DNA of 5,966 bases, taken from the NCBI GenBank assembly GCA_023144585.1, contig JAGLFI010000080.1, positions 1 to 5,966 of the forward strand, read 5' to 3'. A program made the translations under genes and the position numbers. The notes under the pieces were generated by a model. That model was not told the DNA's origin. It searched no databases and saw only the letters and a program-made list of their open reading frames with translations. Shown here piece by piece: positions 1 to 5,966 of the stretch (position 1 is the stretch's first letter; each line of letters begins with the position of its first letter). This DNA is from Desulfobacula sp. Its GTDB lineage: Bacteria; Desulfobacterota; Desulfobacteria; Desulfobacterales; Desulfobacteraceae.

Positions 1-533
1 TCAAGTATGGTTTCAAGCATTTTAACCCCGGTCTGCAATTGGTCTTTATCATTTGAAACCATATCAACGAGAAGTACAGCGATAAGCCTTGTTCCAACGG
101 ATGTTTTGGTTTTATATTTGATGGCTTTAATATACTCTTCATCAAAATGCTCAAGCGCCATCAAAGAAGGCCCCTTTGGTGGAAATGTTTTGAAAAATGC
201 TTTGGAGATATCTGCGATTACCAGCCCTGCCTGGCTCATATCATTTCCAAAAAATTCTATGCAAAAGGTCTTTTTAAATTGGAATTCAGGATACAAAATG
301 AACCTGGCAGAGGTAATAATGCCGTCACATCCCTCTTTTTGAATACCAAAAAGCCCGTTCAAGGCCTTATTGGTAACATCTTTGCCAAGGCCCTTTTTAC
401 GCAATTGATTTCCTTTTAGGGTAATCGTATGAATCAATTGACCTTCCTGATGATAAATATCAAAAACAACAGTATCCTCAGGAAGTATTTTTCTTAAGGG
501 ATGATCTTTTCTCTTAACAGTATAGGACACCCC
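1..533 (-). pseudogene. Downstream fragment of broken DUF3683-type FAD-linked oxidase gene (partial at left edge)
   Basis: On the minus strand one frame is open from position 533 to the window edge, about 177 codons without a stop. It is shifted relative to the upstream part of the same gene (514-1125). The translation starts GVSYTVKRKDHPLRKILP, continues with RKKGLGKDVTNKALNG, GIQKEGCDGIITSARFILYP and LMALEHFDEEYIKAI, and is still open at base 1. These blocks resemble the middle of the large DUF3683/FAD_binding_4/FAD-oxidase_C proteins (GlcD/D-lactate dehydrogenase-like flavoproteins), just after the FAD-binding PCMH domain. There is no convincing start of its own: a GTG lies at 528-530 without a spaced Shine-Dalgarno, and the first ATG is at 239. 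I read it as the 3' part of a gene broken by a deletion. Family assignment rests on remembered motifs. The frame and the absence of stops were checked by hand translation. Confidence 0.75.
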
Positions 534-1125
534 TCAGTCCAGTGCCGGCACCCCTTGGGATGATATGAAGCCCTAAGTTTTCAATCTTTATTACAAGCCT
601 TGGCACCTGGGATTCCTTATAAGGCCGCAGGACTGCAACAGGCGGATAAAGTCGCCAGTCAGTGGCATCGGTTACATGGGCTGTAATATTAAACGGATCA
701 AAATAAATATTGCTCTTGCCAATAATAGGTGACAGATGCTTTAAAATTCGATTTTGGTCAGTCCGGGCACTTCTGATTTTTTTTAAAAGCCTGTTCAGTT
801 CAATTTTACACTGTTCGAGGATAAGAAGAACATTTTCCTGGCTGGCATTATTTTCAATAATAGTAAGATCGTTTTTAAATTCAGCAAACAATCGCTTTCT
901 TTGGTTTGGATGCTCAACAAGTTCCTGGAAAAAAAAAGAATTTCTTTGAATTATAAAAAGATCCCCCATAAACCTGTAAAGGAGTCTGGAGGATCTGCCG
1001 GTATCTTTTTTGGACTCAAGTTTCTTAATAACCTTGAGCAGTTTAGATCCAAAAAGATGTTTGATTATCTGGTCATCGTCGGCTGCGGTGTAGTTGTAGG
1101 GTATCTTTCTTTTTGGATCTACCAT
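514..1125 (-). pseudogene. N-terminal fragment of DUF3683-type FAD-linked oxidase, truncated in the PCMH domain
   Basis: This 203-codon frame begins IPYNYTAADDDQIIKHLFG after six residues and has the RSSRLLYRFMGDLFIIQRN block at about 45-62, which resembles the DUF3683 region found in front of FAD-linked oxidases in sulfate reducers and other anaerobes. From about residue 160 it enters the FAD-binding PCMH domain, with YPPVAVLRPYKESQVP (160-175) and the pyrophosphate-binding PRGAGTGL (190-197). Where relatives continue with TGG(A/C)VPL, this frame reads RGVLYC and stops. The rest of the FAD-binding domain, including the usual GGNIAENAGG-like loop, is absent, and the gene resumes beyond it in another frame (1-533). 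Full-length relatives usually run to about 1,000 residues or more. The ATG at 1123-1125 lies two bases after the serA stop (TAGCAATG), so translation would depend on coupling. No clear Shine-Dalgarno precedes it. The fragment cannot bind FAD normally, so I expect no activity. Confidence 0.75.
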
Positions 1126-1127
1126 TG

Positions 1128-2708
1128 CTACAATTCAAAGGTTGTCATACGGATGACAAGCTCCAGGTCTTCAATCTCTTTTACAACTTCAGGAGAAATA
1201 GGGGTATCTGTTCTCAGGAATATAATATTTCTCTGACCGTCTTCTTCTCTACCCACCATCATACGGGAAATATTAATATTATGCTTTCCCAGGATCACAC
1301 CCATGGAACCGATGGAACCGGGTTTGTCAACATTATAAATCAAACTGAGATGCCCCTGGGGGATGACCTCTAATCGGAATTTATTAATCCTGACAATTCT
1401 GGCATCATCCTTTCCGAAAATAGTCCCTTCAAGGATATTGGTTTCTTCCTGGGTGACGACGGTTATCCGGATAAGATTTAAAAAATTCCCGGCTTCCTTT
1501 GAAGTAGATTCTGAAATTTTAATTCCCATTTCATTGGCAAGAGAAATCGCATTCACGGAATTGACCTCATGCTGAACAAATTGAGCCAGCAATTCTTTAA
1601 TTCCTGCTATGGTAATGGGTTTTAAATCTAGATCAGGGAATTTACCAATATATTCGATAGCGACTTCTTTGACCCCGCCCTTTGTGATCTGAGCCTGCAT
1701 TTTCCCCATTTTCTCTGCAAGATATAAAAAGGGTTTGAGCTGCTTTAACACTTCTCCTGTGACGGATGGAACATTTACTGCATTAATGACGGTATCGTGC
1801 AGCAAGTAGGCAATAATCTGATTTGCTGCTGCAACAGCAACATTTGTCTGAGCCTCTCTGGTGGATGCACCAAGATGGGGAGTAGCGATGACCTGATCAA
1901 GTGTTAACAATGGATGCTCTCCTGGAGGTTCGGTGAAAAACACATCAAGGGCGGCTCCTGTCACCTTACCCGATTGGATGGCATCATAAAGGGCAGACTC
2001 ATTAATAATCCCTCCCCTTGCACAATTGATGACCATGACACCGTCTTTCATTTTAGAAAATGCTTCAGCATCCAGCAAATCAATAGTGGCATCCATTTTA
2101 GGAACATGAATGGTGATGTAATCAGATTGTGCATACAATTCATCTAAAGAAACATATTCAAACCCCGCCTTTTCAATATGCTCAGAAGAAATATTGGGAT
2201 CAAATACAATGACTTTCATTCTCAAACCTTTTGCAAGGTTGGCAGCAATGGAGCCGATATTACCAAATCCGATCACACCGAATATCTTGTTACTGATTTC
2301 CCTTCCCTGGAGCAGTTTTTTGTCCCACTTGCCTTCCTTCATGGACTGGGTGCCGCGTGGAATATTCCTTGTCAGCGCCATCATCATGGCAATGGCATGC
2401 TCGGCTGTGGTTACCGTATTTCCACCCGGGGTATTCATCACCGCCACACCCTTTATTGTGGCCTCATCAATATCCACATTGTCAAGCCCGATCCCTGCTC
2501 TTGCAATAACTTTTAAATTTGTCGCCGCTTCAAGAATTTCTTTTGTAACTTTCGTGGCACTCCTGATGGCCAGAGCATCGTATTGGCCAATAATTTGTTT
2601 AAGCTCCTCAGGAGCCAGCCCTGTTTTTACATCAAGCTCAATGCCTTCCTGATTTTCAAAAATTTCAAGACCTGCGTCACCCATTTTATCACTGACAAGA
2701 ACTTTCAT
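1128..2708 (-). CDS. serA: D-3-phosphoglycerate dehydrogenase, long form with ASB and ACT domains
   Basis: SerA oxidises 3-phosphoglycerate to 3-phosphohydroxypyruvate with NAD+, the first committed step of serine synthesis in the cytoplasm. The 526 residues match the long type (about 525-530 aa). The substrate-binding domain covers about 1-98 plus a return segment near 289-317. The Rossmann domain lies between, with GFGNIG at 147-152 and acidic D170 at the end of the second strand, as expected for NAD+ preference. The catalytic triad is R231 (CARGG), E260 (FTEPP) and H278 (TPHLGAS). An allosteric substrate-binding (ASB) domain follows at about 318-450. A C-terminal ACT domain (about 452-526) has DKPGSIG and HNINIS, where D461 and N479 are the likely serine-contact residues, so feedback inhibition by serine is expected. 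The ATG overlaps the serC stop by one base (TAATG) and has AAGGAG eight bases upstream. All key residues are present and the gene appears functional. Confidence 0.97.
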   Translation of the reverse strand: MKVLVSDKMGDAGLEIFENQEGIELDVKTGLAPEELKQIIGQYDALAIRSATKVTKEILEAATNLKVIARAGIGLDNVDIDEATIKGVAVMNTPGGNTVTTAEHAIAMMMALTRNIPRGTQSMKEGKWDKKLLQGREISNKIFGVIGFGNIGSIAANLAKGLRMKVIVFDPNISSEHIEKAGFEYVSLDELYAQSDYITIHVPKMDATIDLLDAEAFSKMKDGVMVINCARGGIINESALYDAIQSGKVTGAALDVFFTEPPGEHPLLTLDQVIATPHLGASTREAQTNVAVAAANQIIAYLLHDTVINAVNVPSVTGEVLKQLKPFLYLAEKMGKMQAQITKGGVKEVAIEYIGKFPDLDLKPITIAGIKELLAQFVQHEVNSVNAISLANEMGIKISESTSKEAGNFLNLIRITVVTQEETNILEGTIFGKDDARIVRINKFRLEVIPQGHLSLIYNVDKPGSIGSMGVILGKHNINISRMMVGREEDGQRNIIFLRTDTPISPEVVKEIEDLELVIRMTTFEL

Positions 2709-3796
2709 TATTTATTCTCCTTTTCAAAAGATTCCATAAATTGTACTAACGCTTTAATACTTTCCATAGTTGCTGCATTATAAATAGAAGCCCTGCACCC
2801 GCCAACCGATCTATGCCCTTTAAGTCCGCCAAAACCATTTTCAGTCGCCTCAACAACAAATTGCTTTTCCAAGTCTTCGCCTGGCAGCCTGAAGGTAACA
2901 TTCATTAAAGATCTTGAATATTTTTGGGCTGTGGTTCTGTAAAAGGAAGAGGAATCGATAAAATCATATAAAAGATCTGCTTTTTTAATATTATATTCTT
3001 CCATCTTTTCAATCCCGCCCATCTCTTCTTCTATCCACTTTAGCACAAGATCAATGGTGTATATTCCAAAACAGGACGGTGTGTTATACATGGAGTTTTT
3101 TGATGCATAAGTAGAATATTTCAGCATGGACGGCAGATCTTCTTTTGCCATATCCAGCATATCCTGCCTGATAATCACTATGCAGGTACCCGATGGCCCA
3201 AGATTCTTTTGAGCCCCGGCATATATTAAACCAAATTTTTCCATATCAAGGGGTCGTGAAAAGATATCTGAAGACATGTCACAGATAATTGGCACACCAT
3301 TTGTATCGGGAAATTCATGAAACTGGGTTCCCTTAATAGTATTATTAGATGTCATATGAACATATCCGGCATCTTTTGAGAATTGAATATTTTTTGGAAT
3401 ATATGAAAAATCCTTATCTTCGGAAGAGGCAACAATAGTATAATTCTTTTTTTGAATCTGTGCTTCTTTTATTGCCTTGGTTGACCAGGTTCCGGTATTA
3501 ATATAGTCAGCCGTATCATCCTTTGAAAGAAAATTCATGGGAATCATGGCAAATTGAAGAGATGCCCCGCCTTGCAAAAAAAGAACATGAAACCTGTCAT
3601 CAAGCTTTAAAAGTCTTTTTGCCCGCTGGACGGCATCATTGATAACATTATCAAAATAGGAAGACCTGTGACTGATTTCCGTAATGGACATACCCGACTG
3701 ATCAAAATTTAAAAAAAAGGATTGTATTTCTTCCAAAACCTGTATGGGTAAGGCAGCAGGTCCGGCATTAAAATTAAAAATTCGTTTATCTGTCAT
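2708..3796 (-). CDS. serC: Phosphoserine aminotransferase
   Basis: SerC is a cytoplasmic PLP enzyme of the class V aminotransferase family. It transfers an amino group from glutamate to 3-phosphohydroxypyruvate, giving O-phosphoserine. The 362 residues equal the usual length. Visible family marks are FNFNAGPAALP at 7-17, ISHRS at 41-45, the phosphate-cup loop LQGGAS at 74-79, D173 in CDMSSD (pyridine-nitrogen contact), the Schiff-base lysine K197 in AGAQKNLGPSG, and GHRSVGGCRASIYNA at about 327-341, which binds the substrate phosphate and carboxylate. The ATG at 3794-3796 has AAAGGA seven bases upstream. The gene ends in TAATG, sharing one base with the serA start, so the product of serA feeds directly into this step within one transcript. 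The upstream gap to prfC is almost entirely a repeat-bounded element (3822-4000), leaving only about 25 bases of native leader before serC. The gene looks intact. Confidence 0.97.
   Translation of the reverse strand: MTDKRIFNFNAGPAALPIQVLEEIQSFFLNFDQSGMSITEISHRSSYFDNVINDAVQRAKRLLKLDDRFHVLFLQGGASLQFAMIPMNFLSKDDTADYINTGTWSTKAIKEAQIQKKNYTIVASSEDKDFSYIPKNIQFSKDAGYVHMTSNNTIKGTQFHEFPDTNGVPIICDMSSDIFSRPLDMEKFGLIYAGAQKNLGPSGTCIVIIRQDMLDMAKEDLPSMLKYSTYASKNSMYNTPSCFGIYTIDLVLKWIEEEMGGIEKMEEYNIKKADLLYDFIDSSSFYRTTAQKYSRSLMNVTFRLPGEDLEKQFVVEATENGFGGLKGHRSVGGCRASIYNAATMESIKALVQFMESFEKENK
2717..2722 (-). promoter_or_regulatory. Ribosome binding site of serA inside the serC 3' end
   Basis: On the minus strand the sequence reads AAGGAG followed by eight bases and the ATG at 2706-2708. 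It lies within the last codons of serC. It fixes the serA start at the TAATG junction and supports coupled translation of serC and serA. Confidence 0.8.
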
Positions 3797-3803
3797 TTGT
3801 TTT

Positions 3804-3809
3804 TCCTTT
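3804..3809 (-). promoter_or_regulatory. Ribosome binding site of serC
   Basis: The minus strand reads AAAGGA, then seven bases, then the serC ATG. It lies just outside the inverted-repeat element that begins at 3822, so the element has not removed the translation signal. Confidence 0.7.
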
Positions 3810-3821
3810 ATATTATAGGTA

Positions 3822-3853
3822 AATGTTTGAACAAAACCTGAAAATTTTTCTGA
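3822..3853 (+). repeat. Left terminal inverted repeat of the 179-bp element
   Basis: Begins AATGTTTGAAC and includes the AATTTTTC block. It pairs with 3969-4000 at 26 of 32 positions and lies on the serC side. Confidence 0.65.
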
Positions 3854-3968
3854 GCATACGCTCCTCTTCGAGCCGAGTACAAGGCGGGTGATGATTTTAA
3901 CCGGAGGAATACATTGAGTCTTTCGAGAATTACTCGATTTATAAGATTGGTTGAACCCAACGCAGTAA

Positions 3969-4000
3969 TCGGAAAAATTGGCGGTTTTCGTTCAAACATT
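3969..4000 (-). repeat. Right terminal inverted repeat of the 179-bp element
   Basis: Read on the minus strand it begins AATGTTTGAAC, identical over 11 bases to the left end. It abuts prfC and supplies the last two bases of the prfC stop codon. The ATG within it creates a TAATG overlap with prfC that mimics translational coupling. Confidence 0.65.
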
Positions 4001-5603
4001 AGTTGTGCTCTCTTGTCTTATGAAACTGAATCTGCGGCCAATCTTCCATGGTGAATCCCAGTTGATAAACACTTGTCGTCAAAAAGGTCAGACAGCCTTC
4101 AGAATCCAGAGTCAGATTAGATTCATTTTTCTTTTTAAACTCCTTGAATATTTTTTCATCTTCACCTGTTACCCACCTTGCAACGGACAAATCAATGGTT
4201 TCATAATTGGCATTCACATTATATTCCGCTTTAAGCCGCGCCATGGTCACATCAAACTGCAGCACGCCCACGGCACCGATAATATGCATATTGCCGACCA
4301 AAGGCTTGAACACCTGTATGGTTCCCTCTTCTGAAAGTTGAGTCAGCCCCTTTGTAAGCGCCTTTGCCTTTAGAGGATCTTTGAATATCACCCGTCGGAA
4401 ATGCTCGGGTGCAAAATTGGGAATACCTAAGAATTTTAAAGATTCTTTGGAAGTAAAGGTGTCCCCGATTTTAATAGTTCCATGGTTGTGTATCCCGATG
4501 ATATCGCCTGGATAGGCTTCTTCCACATTATTTCTTTCCTGGGCCATAAAAATAGTTGCATTGGAAATTTTAATCTCTTTTCCGATCCTGTGGTGTTTTA
4601 CTTTCATTCCTTTGGTAAATTTACCTGAACAGATCCTGAAAAATGCAATACGATCTCTGTGTTCAGGGTTCATATTGGCCTGAATTTTAAATGTAAACCC
4701 TGAAAATGCATTTTCATGAGGTTCAACATCCCTTGTAGCCGTTGGCCGTTTCCCTGGTGCAGGTGCGATTTCAACAAATGCATCCAGCATCTCTTTTACA
4801 CCGAAATTGTTAATGGCAGAGCCAAAGAAAACGGGTGTCTGAGTACCATTTAAATATAAATCAAGGTCAAAAGGATCTGATGCGCCAACAATTAAATTCA
4901 CATCTTCCCTGAGTTGTTCTGCCTGTGTTTCAGATATGAGTTCATCAAGCCGTGAATCACTAAGATCGCTAATGAATACCCCATCATCATCCCTGGGCGT
5001 ATACCCAGGAGAAAAGATGCCCAATTCCTTTTTTTCCAGATTATAAACACCTTTAAATCTCTTACCCATACCAACAGGCCAGGTCAAAGGAATGCACTCA
5101 ATCTGTAGTTTATCCTCAAGATCTTCAAAGATATCAAGTGGCTCAAGGCCTTCACGGTCCAGTTTATTAATAAAAGTTATAATGGGAGTATTGCGCATCC
5201 TGCAGACTTCCATCAATTTTTGGGTCTGGGGTTCAACCCCTTTTGCATTATCGATTATCATGACGGCACAGTCCACAGCGGTCAAAACTCTGTAGGTATC
5301 TTCAGAAAAATCCTTATGCCCGGGTGTGTCCAGAAGATTAATCTCATATCCTTTATACGTAAACTTCATAACAGAAGAAGACACACTGATTCCTCTTTCC
5401 TGTTCAATGAAAAGAAAATCACTGGTAGCAGCTCTTGCGATCTTTCTGGATTTAACAGCACCGGCCTGCTGTATGGCTCCGCCAAACAGCAGCAGCTTTT
5501 CAGTTAAAGTTGTTTTTCCTGCATCAGGATGGCTGATGATGGCAAATGTTCTGCGCTTATTTATTTCCCTTAAAAGGGTTTTCTCACTATTTTTTGAATT
5601 CAT
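3999..5603 (-). CDS. prfC: Peptide chain release factor 3 (RF3), translation GTPase
   Basis: RF3 is a cytoplasmic GTPase that removes RF1 and RF2 from the ribosome after peptide release. The 534 residues match the family (about 525-535). The GTPase motifs are all present: G1 SHPDAGKTT at 24-32 with K30, G2 region RGISVSSSV at about 70-78, G3 DTPGHKDFS at 92-100, G4 NKLDR at 146-150 and G5 GSA at 261-263. [17 protein letters not shown] and the tail [13 protein letters not shown] are typical of RF3 rather than EF-G, and the protein lacks EF-G domain IV. Domains II and III follow the G domain, with GVLQFDV at about 446-452. The ATG at 5601-5603 is the first possible start, since an in-frame TAA lies seven codons upstream. 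The Shine-Dalgarno AAGGA is 12 bases away, which is rather long. The stop overlaps the edge of the 179-bp element, but the C-terminus has the normal family ending, so the protein is not visibly truncated. Confidence 0.97.
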   Translation of the reverse strand: MNSKNSEKTLLREINKRRTFAIISHPDAGKTTLTEKLLLFGGAIQQAGAVKSRKIARAATSDFLFIEQERGISVSSSVMKFTYKGYEINLLDTPGHKDFSEDTYRVLTAVDCAVMIIDNAKGVEPQTQKLMEVCRMRNTPIITFINKLDREGLEPLDIFEDLEDKLQIECIPLTWPVGMGKRFKGVYNLEKKELGIFSPGYTPRDDDGVFISDLSDSRLDELISETQAEQLREDVNLIVGASDPFDLDLYLNGTQTPVFFGSAINNFGVKEMLDAFVEIAPAPGKRPTATRDVEPHENAFSGFTFKIQANMNPEHRDRIAFFRICSGKFTKGMKVKHHRIGKEIKISNATIFMAQERNNVEEAYPGDIIGIHNHGTIKIGDTFTSKESLKFLGIPNFAPEHFRRVIFKDPLKAKALTKGLTQLSEEGTIQVFKPLVGNMHIIGAVGVLQFDVTMARLKAEYNVNANYETIDLSVARWVTGEDEKIFKEFKKKNESNLTLDSEGCLTFLTTSVYQLGFTMEDWPQIQFHKTREHN

Positions 5604-5614
5604 GAACCAAAGAA

Positions 5615-5620
5615 TTCCTT
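5615..5620 (-). promoter_or_regulatory. Probable ribosome binding site of prfC
   Basis: The minus strand reads AAGGAA, 11 bases before the prfC ATG. The spacing is longer than the ideal of 6-9 bases. No closer purine-rich stretch exists and no other start fits the RF3 N-terminus. Confidence 0.5.
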
Positions 5621-5653
5621 ATATTACAAATTTTAAGGATGGAAATTTAACAG

Positions 5654-5683
5654 TATTTTATCTATTAATCAATAGATAAAATA
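5654..5683. repeat. Perfect 13-bp AT-rich inverted repeat upstream of prfC
   Basis: TATTTTATCTATT at 5654-5666 is followed by the loop AATC and its exact reverse complement at 5671-5683. The motif ATCTATT recurs at 5693-5699, giving three copies counting both orientations. On the minus strand, where the flanking genes are read, no U-run follows the dyad (CTGTTAAATT), so it is not a standard intrinsic terminator for the upstream gene. It sits about 50 bases before prfC, next to a weak promoter-like pair (TTAAAT at 5645-5650 and TAATAT at 5621-5626, 18-base spacer). An operator-type site is possible. Function is unproven. Confidence 0.5.
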
Positions 5684-5810
5684 TTTTATTACATCTATTT
5701 TTTAATGATTTCAGCTTATTAGAAGAGAAAATTCGATTTATGTTTTCCGCAATTACCCGTATTCAACTAGTAGTTATCTTCAGATTATTTCTCGTTTTTT
5801 TGTCTCTTTC

Positions 5811-5966
5811 TTATTTTAAAAAAATCATAAATGCCCAGGGCAGCAAGACAGCACTTAAAACCTTATTAAAGGTGGCATGTTCCATCATCTCAGGATCAGT
5901 TGTCATCCAGCCGTCCCAGAAGCACCATAAACCAAACCCGATTAATAAAACAGTAAAAACATAGGG
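5811..5966 (-). CDS. Small membrane protein of unknown function, C-terminal part
   Basis: On the minus strand a frame enters from the right edge and runs 51 codons to a TAA at 5811-5813. The start lies outside the window. The visible protein has a hydrophobic segment (YVFTVLLIGFGLWCFWDGW, residues 2-20), then a polar stretch TTDPEMMEHATFNK, then a second hydrophobic segment (VLSAVLLPWAFMIFL, about 36-50) and a terminal lysine. This is the layout of a small two-helix inner-membrane protein with a short acidic, histidine-bearing loop. I do not recognise a named family and assign no function. The biased hydrophobic composition and the natural stop support a real gene. It is co-directional with prfC, 207 bases upstream of it, so it may or may not share its transcript. 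An overlapping plus-strand frame is less protein-like. Confidence 0.6.
   Translation of the reverse strand, partial: PYVFTVLLIGFGLWCFWDGWMTTDPEMMEHATFNKVLSAVLLPWAFMIFLK

Larger units (their letters stand above)
3822..4000. repeat. MITE-like 179-bp element with about 32-bp terminal inverted repeats
   Basis: The two ends are imperfect inverted copies. Positions 3822-3853 read inward as AATGTTTGAACAAAACCTG and so on. The reverse complement of 3969-4000 reads AATGTTTGAACGAAAACCG and so on. I count 26 identities in 32 positions, with the outer 11 bases identical and a second block AATTTTTC shared. The interior has no transposase and no convincing gene. It contains a small hairpin (TCGAG-aatta-CTCGA, 3923-3937) and a GGAGG at 3903-3907 on the plus strand. 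The element fills nearly all of the 202-base gap between prfC and serC. Removing it would leave about 23-25 bases, a normal operon spacing, which suggests insertion between two once adjacent genes. The AA of the prfC stop codon lies in the right repeat. I see no clear target-site duplication. Alternatively it could be a local regulatory RNA with a long terminal stem. The inverted repeats are seen directly; mobility is inferred. Confidence 0.6.

Noticed and set aside
2194..2652. Long plus-strand frames opposite serA (also others opposite serC and prfC)
   Set aside because: They lie antisense to genes with complete catalytic motifs and show no family resemblance, so they are shadows of the coding strand.
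3812..3817. Minus-strand TATAAT, a perfect -10 match, just upstream of serC
   Set aside because: It is only 15 bases from the ATG, so a transcript from it would start within the ribosome binding site. No good -35 lies 16-18 bases upstream (CAGGTT at best).
3808..3999. 63-codon minus-strand frame between prfC and serC starting in a TAATG overlap
   Set aside because: It lies almost wholly within the inverted-repeat element, both ends are coded by the terminal repeats, there is only a weak purine stretch upstream, and no domain is recognisable. I treat it as a by-product of the element, though the overlap is noted as a finding.
3903..4054. Plus-strand GGAGG followed six bases later by a TTG-initiated frame of 46 codons
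   Set aside because: The frame runs out of the element into prfC antisense, uses a rare start and resembles no known protein. The Shine-Dalgarno-like match is probably chance.
5740..5964. Plus-strand frame open to the right edge
   Set aside because: It overlaps the minus-strand membrane protein frame, which has a coherent two-helix pattern and a natural stop. The plus-strand frame begins in AT-rich intergenic DNA and has no ribosome binding site that I can see.
1..5966. CRISPR arrays, tRNA or rRNA genes, toxin-antitoxin or defence genes
   Set aside because: No regularly spaced direct repeats, cloverleaf-like sequences or defence-type proteins were found. Apart from the element and the dyad, the region is ordinary housekeeping genes.

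Overview
The window is a compact, AT-rich bacterial region in which every recognisable gene is read from the minus strand. Going right to left it holds the 3' end of a small membrane protein gene, prfC (peptide chain release factor 3), serC (phosphoserine aminotransferase), serA (long-form D-3-phosphoglycerate dehydrogenase), and a broken gene for a large FAD-linked oxidase with an N-terminal DUF3683-type region that runs off the left edge. The protein sequences, the serC-serA-DUF3683 oxidase order and the base composition suggest a sulfate-reducing bacterium of the Desulfobacterales (Desulfobacter/Desulfobacula-like). This assignment is inference from family resemblance, not from a marker gene.

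Layout: at 5811-5966 lies the C-terminal 51 codons of a two-helix membrane protein of unknown function. At 5604-5810 is an intergenic region with a perfect 13-bp AT-rich inverted repeat just upstream of prfC. At 3999-5603 is an intact prfC. At 3822-4000 a 179-bp element bounded by about 32-bp imperfect terminal inverted repeats fills almost the whole prfC-serC gap and looks like a miniature inverted-repeat element. At 2708-3796 and 1128-2708, serC and serA overlap by one base in a TAATG junction. At 1-1125, starting two bases after the serA stop, is the oxidase gene, which carries an internal deletion plus frame change at about 531-540. The protein before the junction stops inside the FAD-binding PCMH domain. 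The protein after it resumes roughly 90-110 residues further along the family, in another frame.

Function: SerA and SerC catalyse the first two steps of L-serine synthesis from 3-phosphoglycerate and are translationally coupled. Phosphoserine phosphatase (serB) is not in the window. PrfC is a translation GTPase, and its linkage to serine synthesis looks like operon sharing rather than functional partnership. The oxidase probably belonged to the same transcript but should be inactive in this sequence, unless the deletion is an assembly error.

No new multi-gene system is visible. The two points most worth checking are the MITE-like element and the deletion in the oxidase gene.
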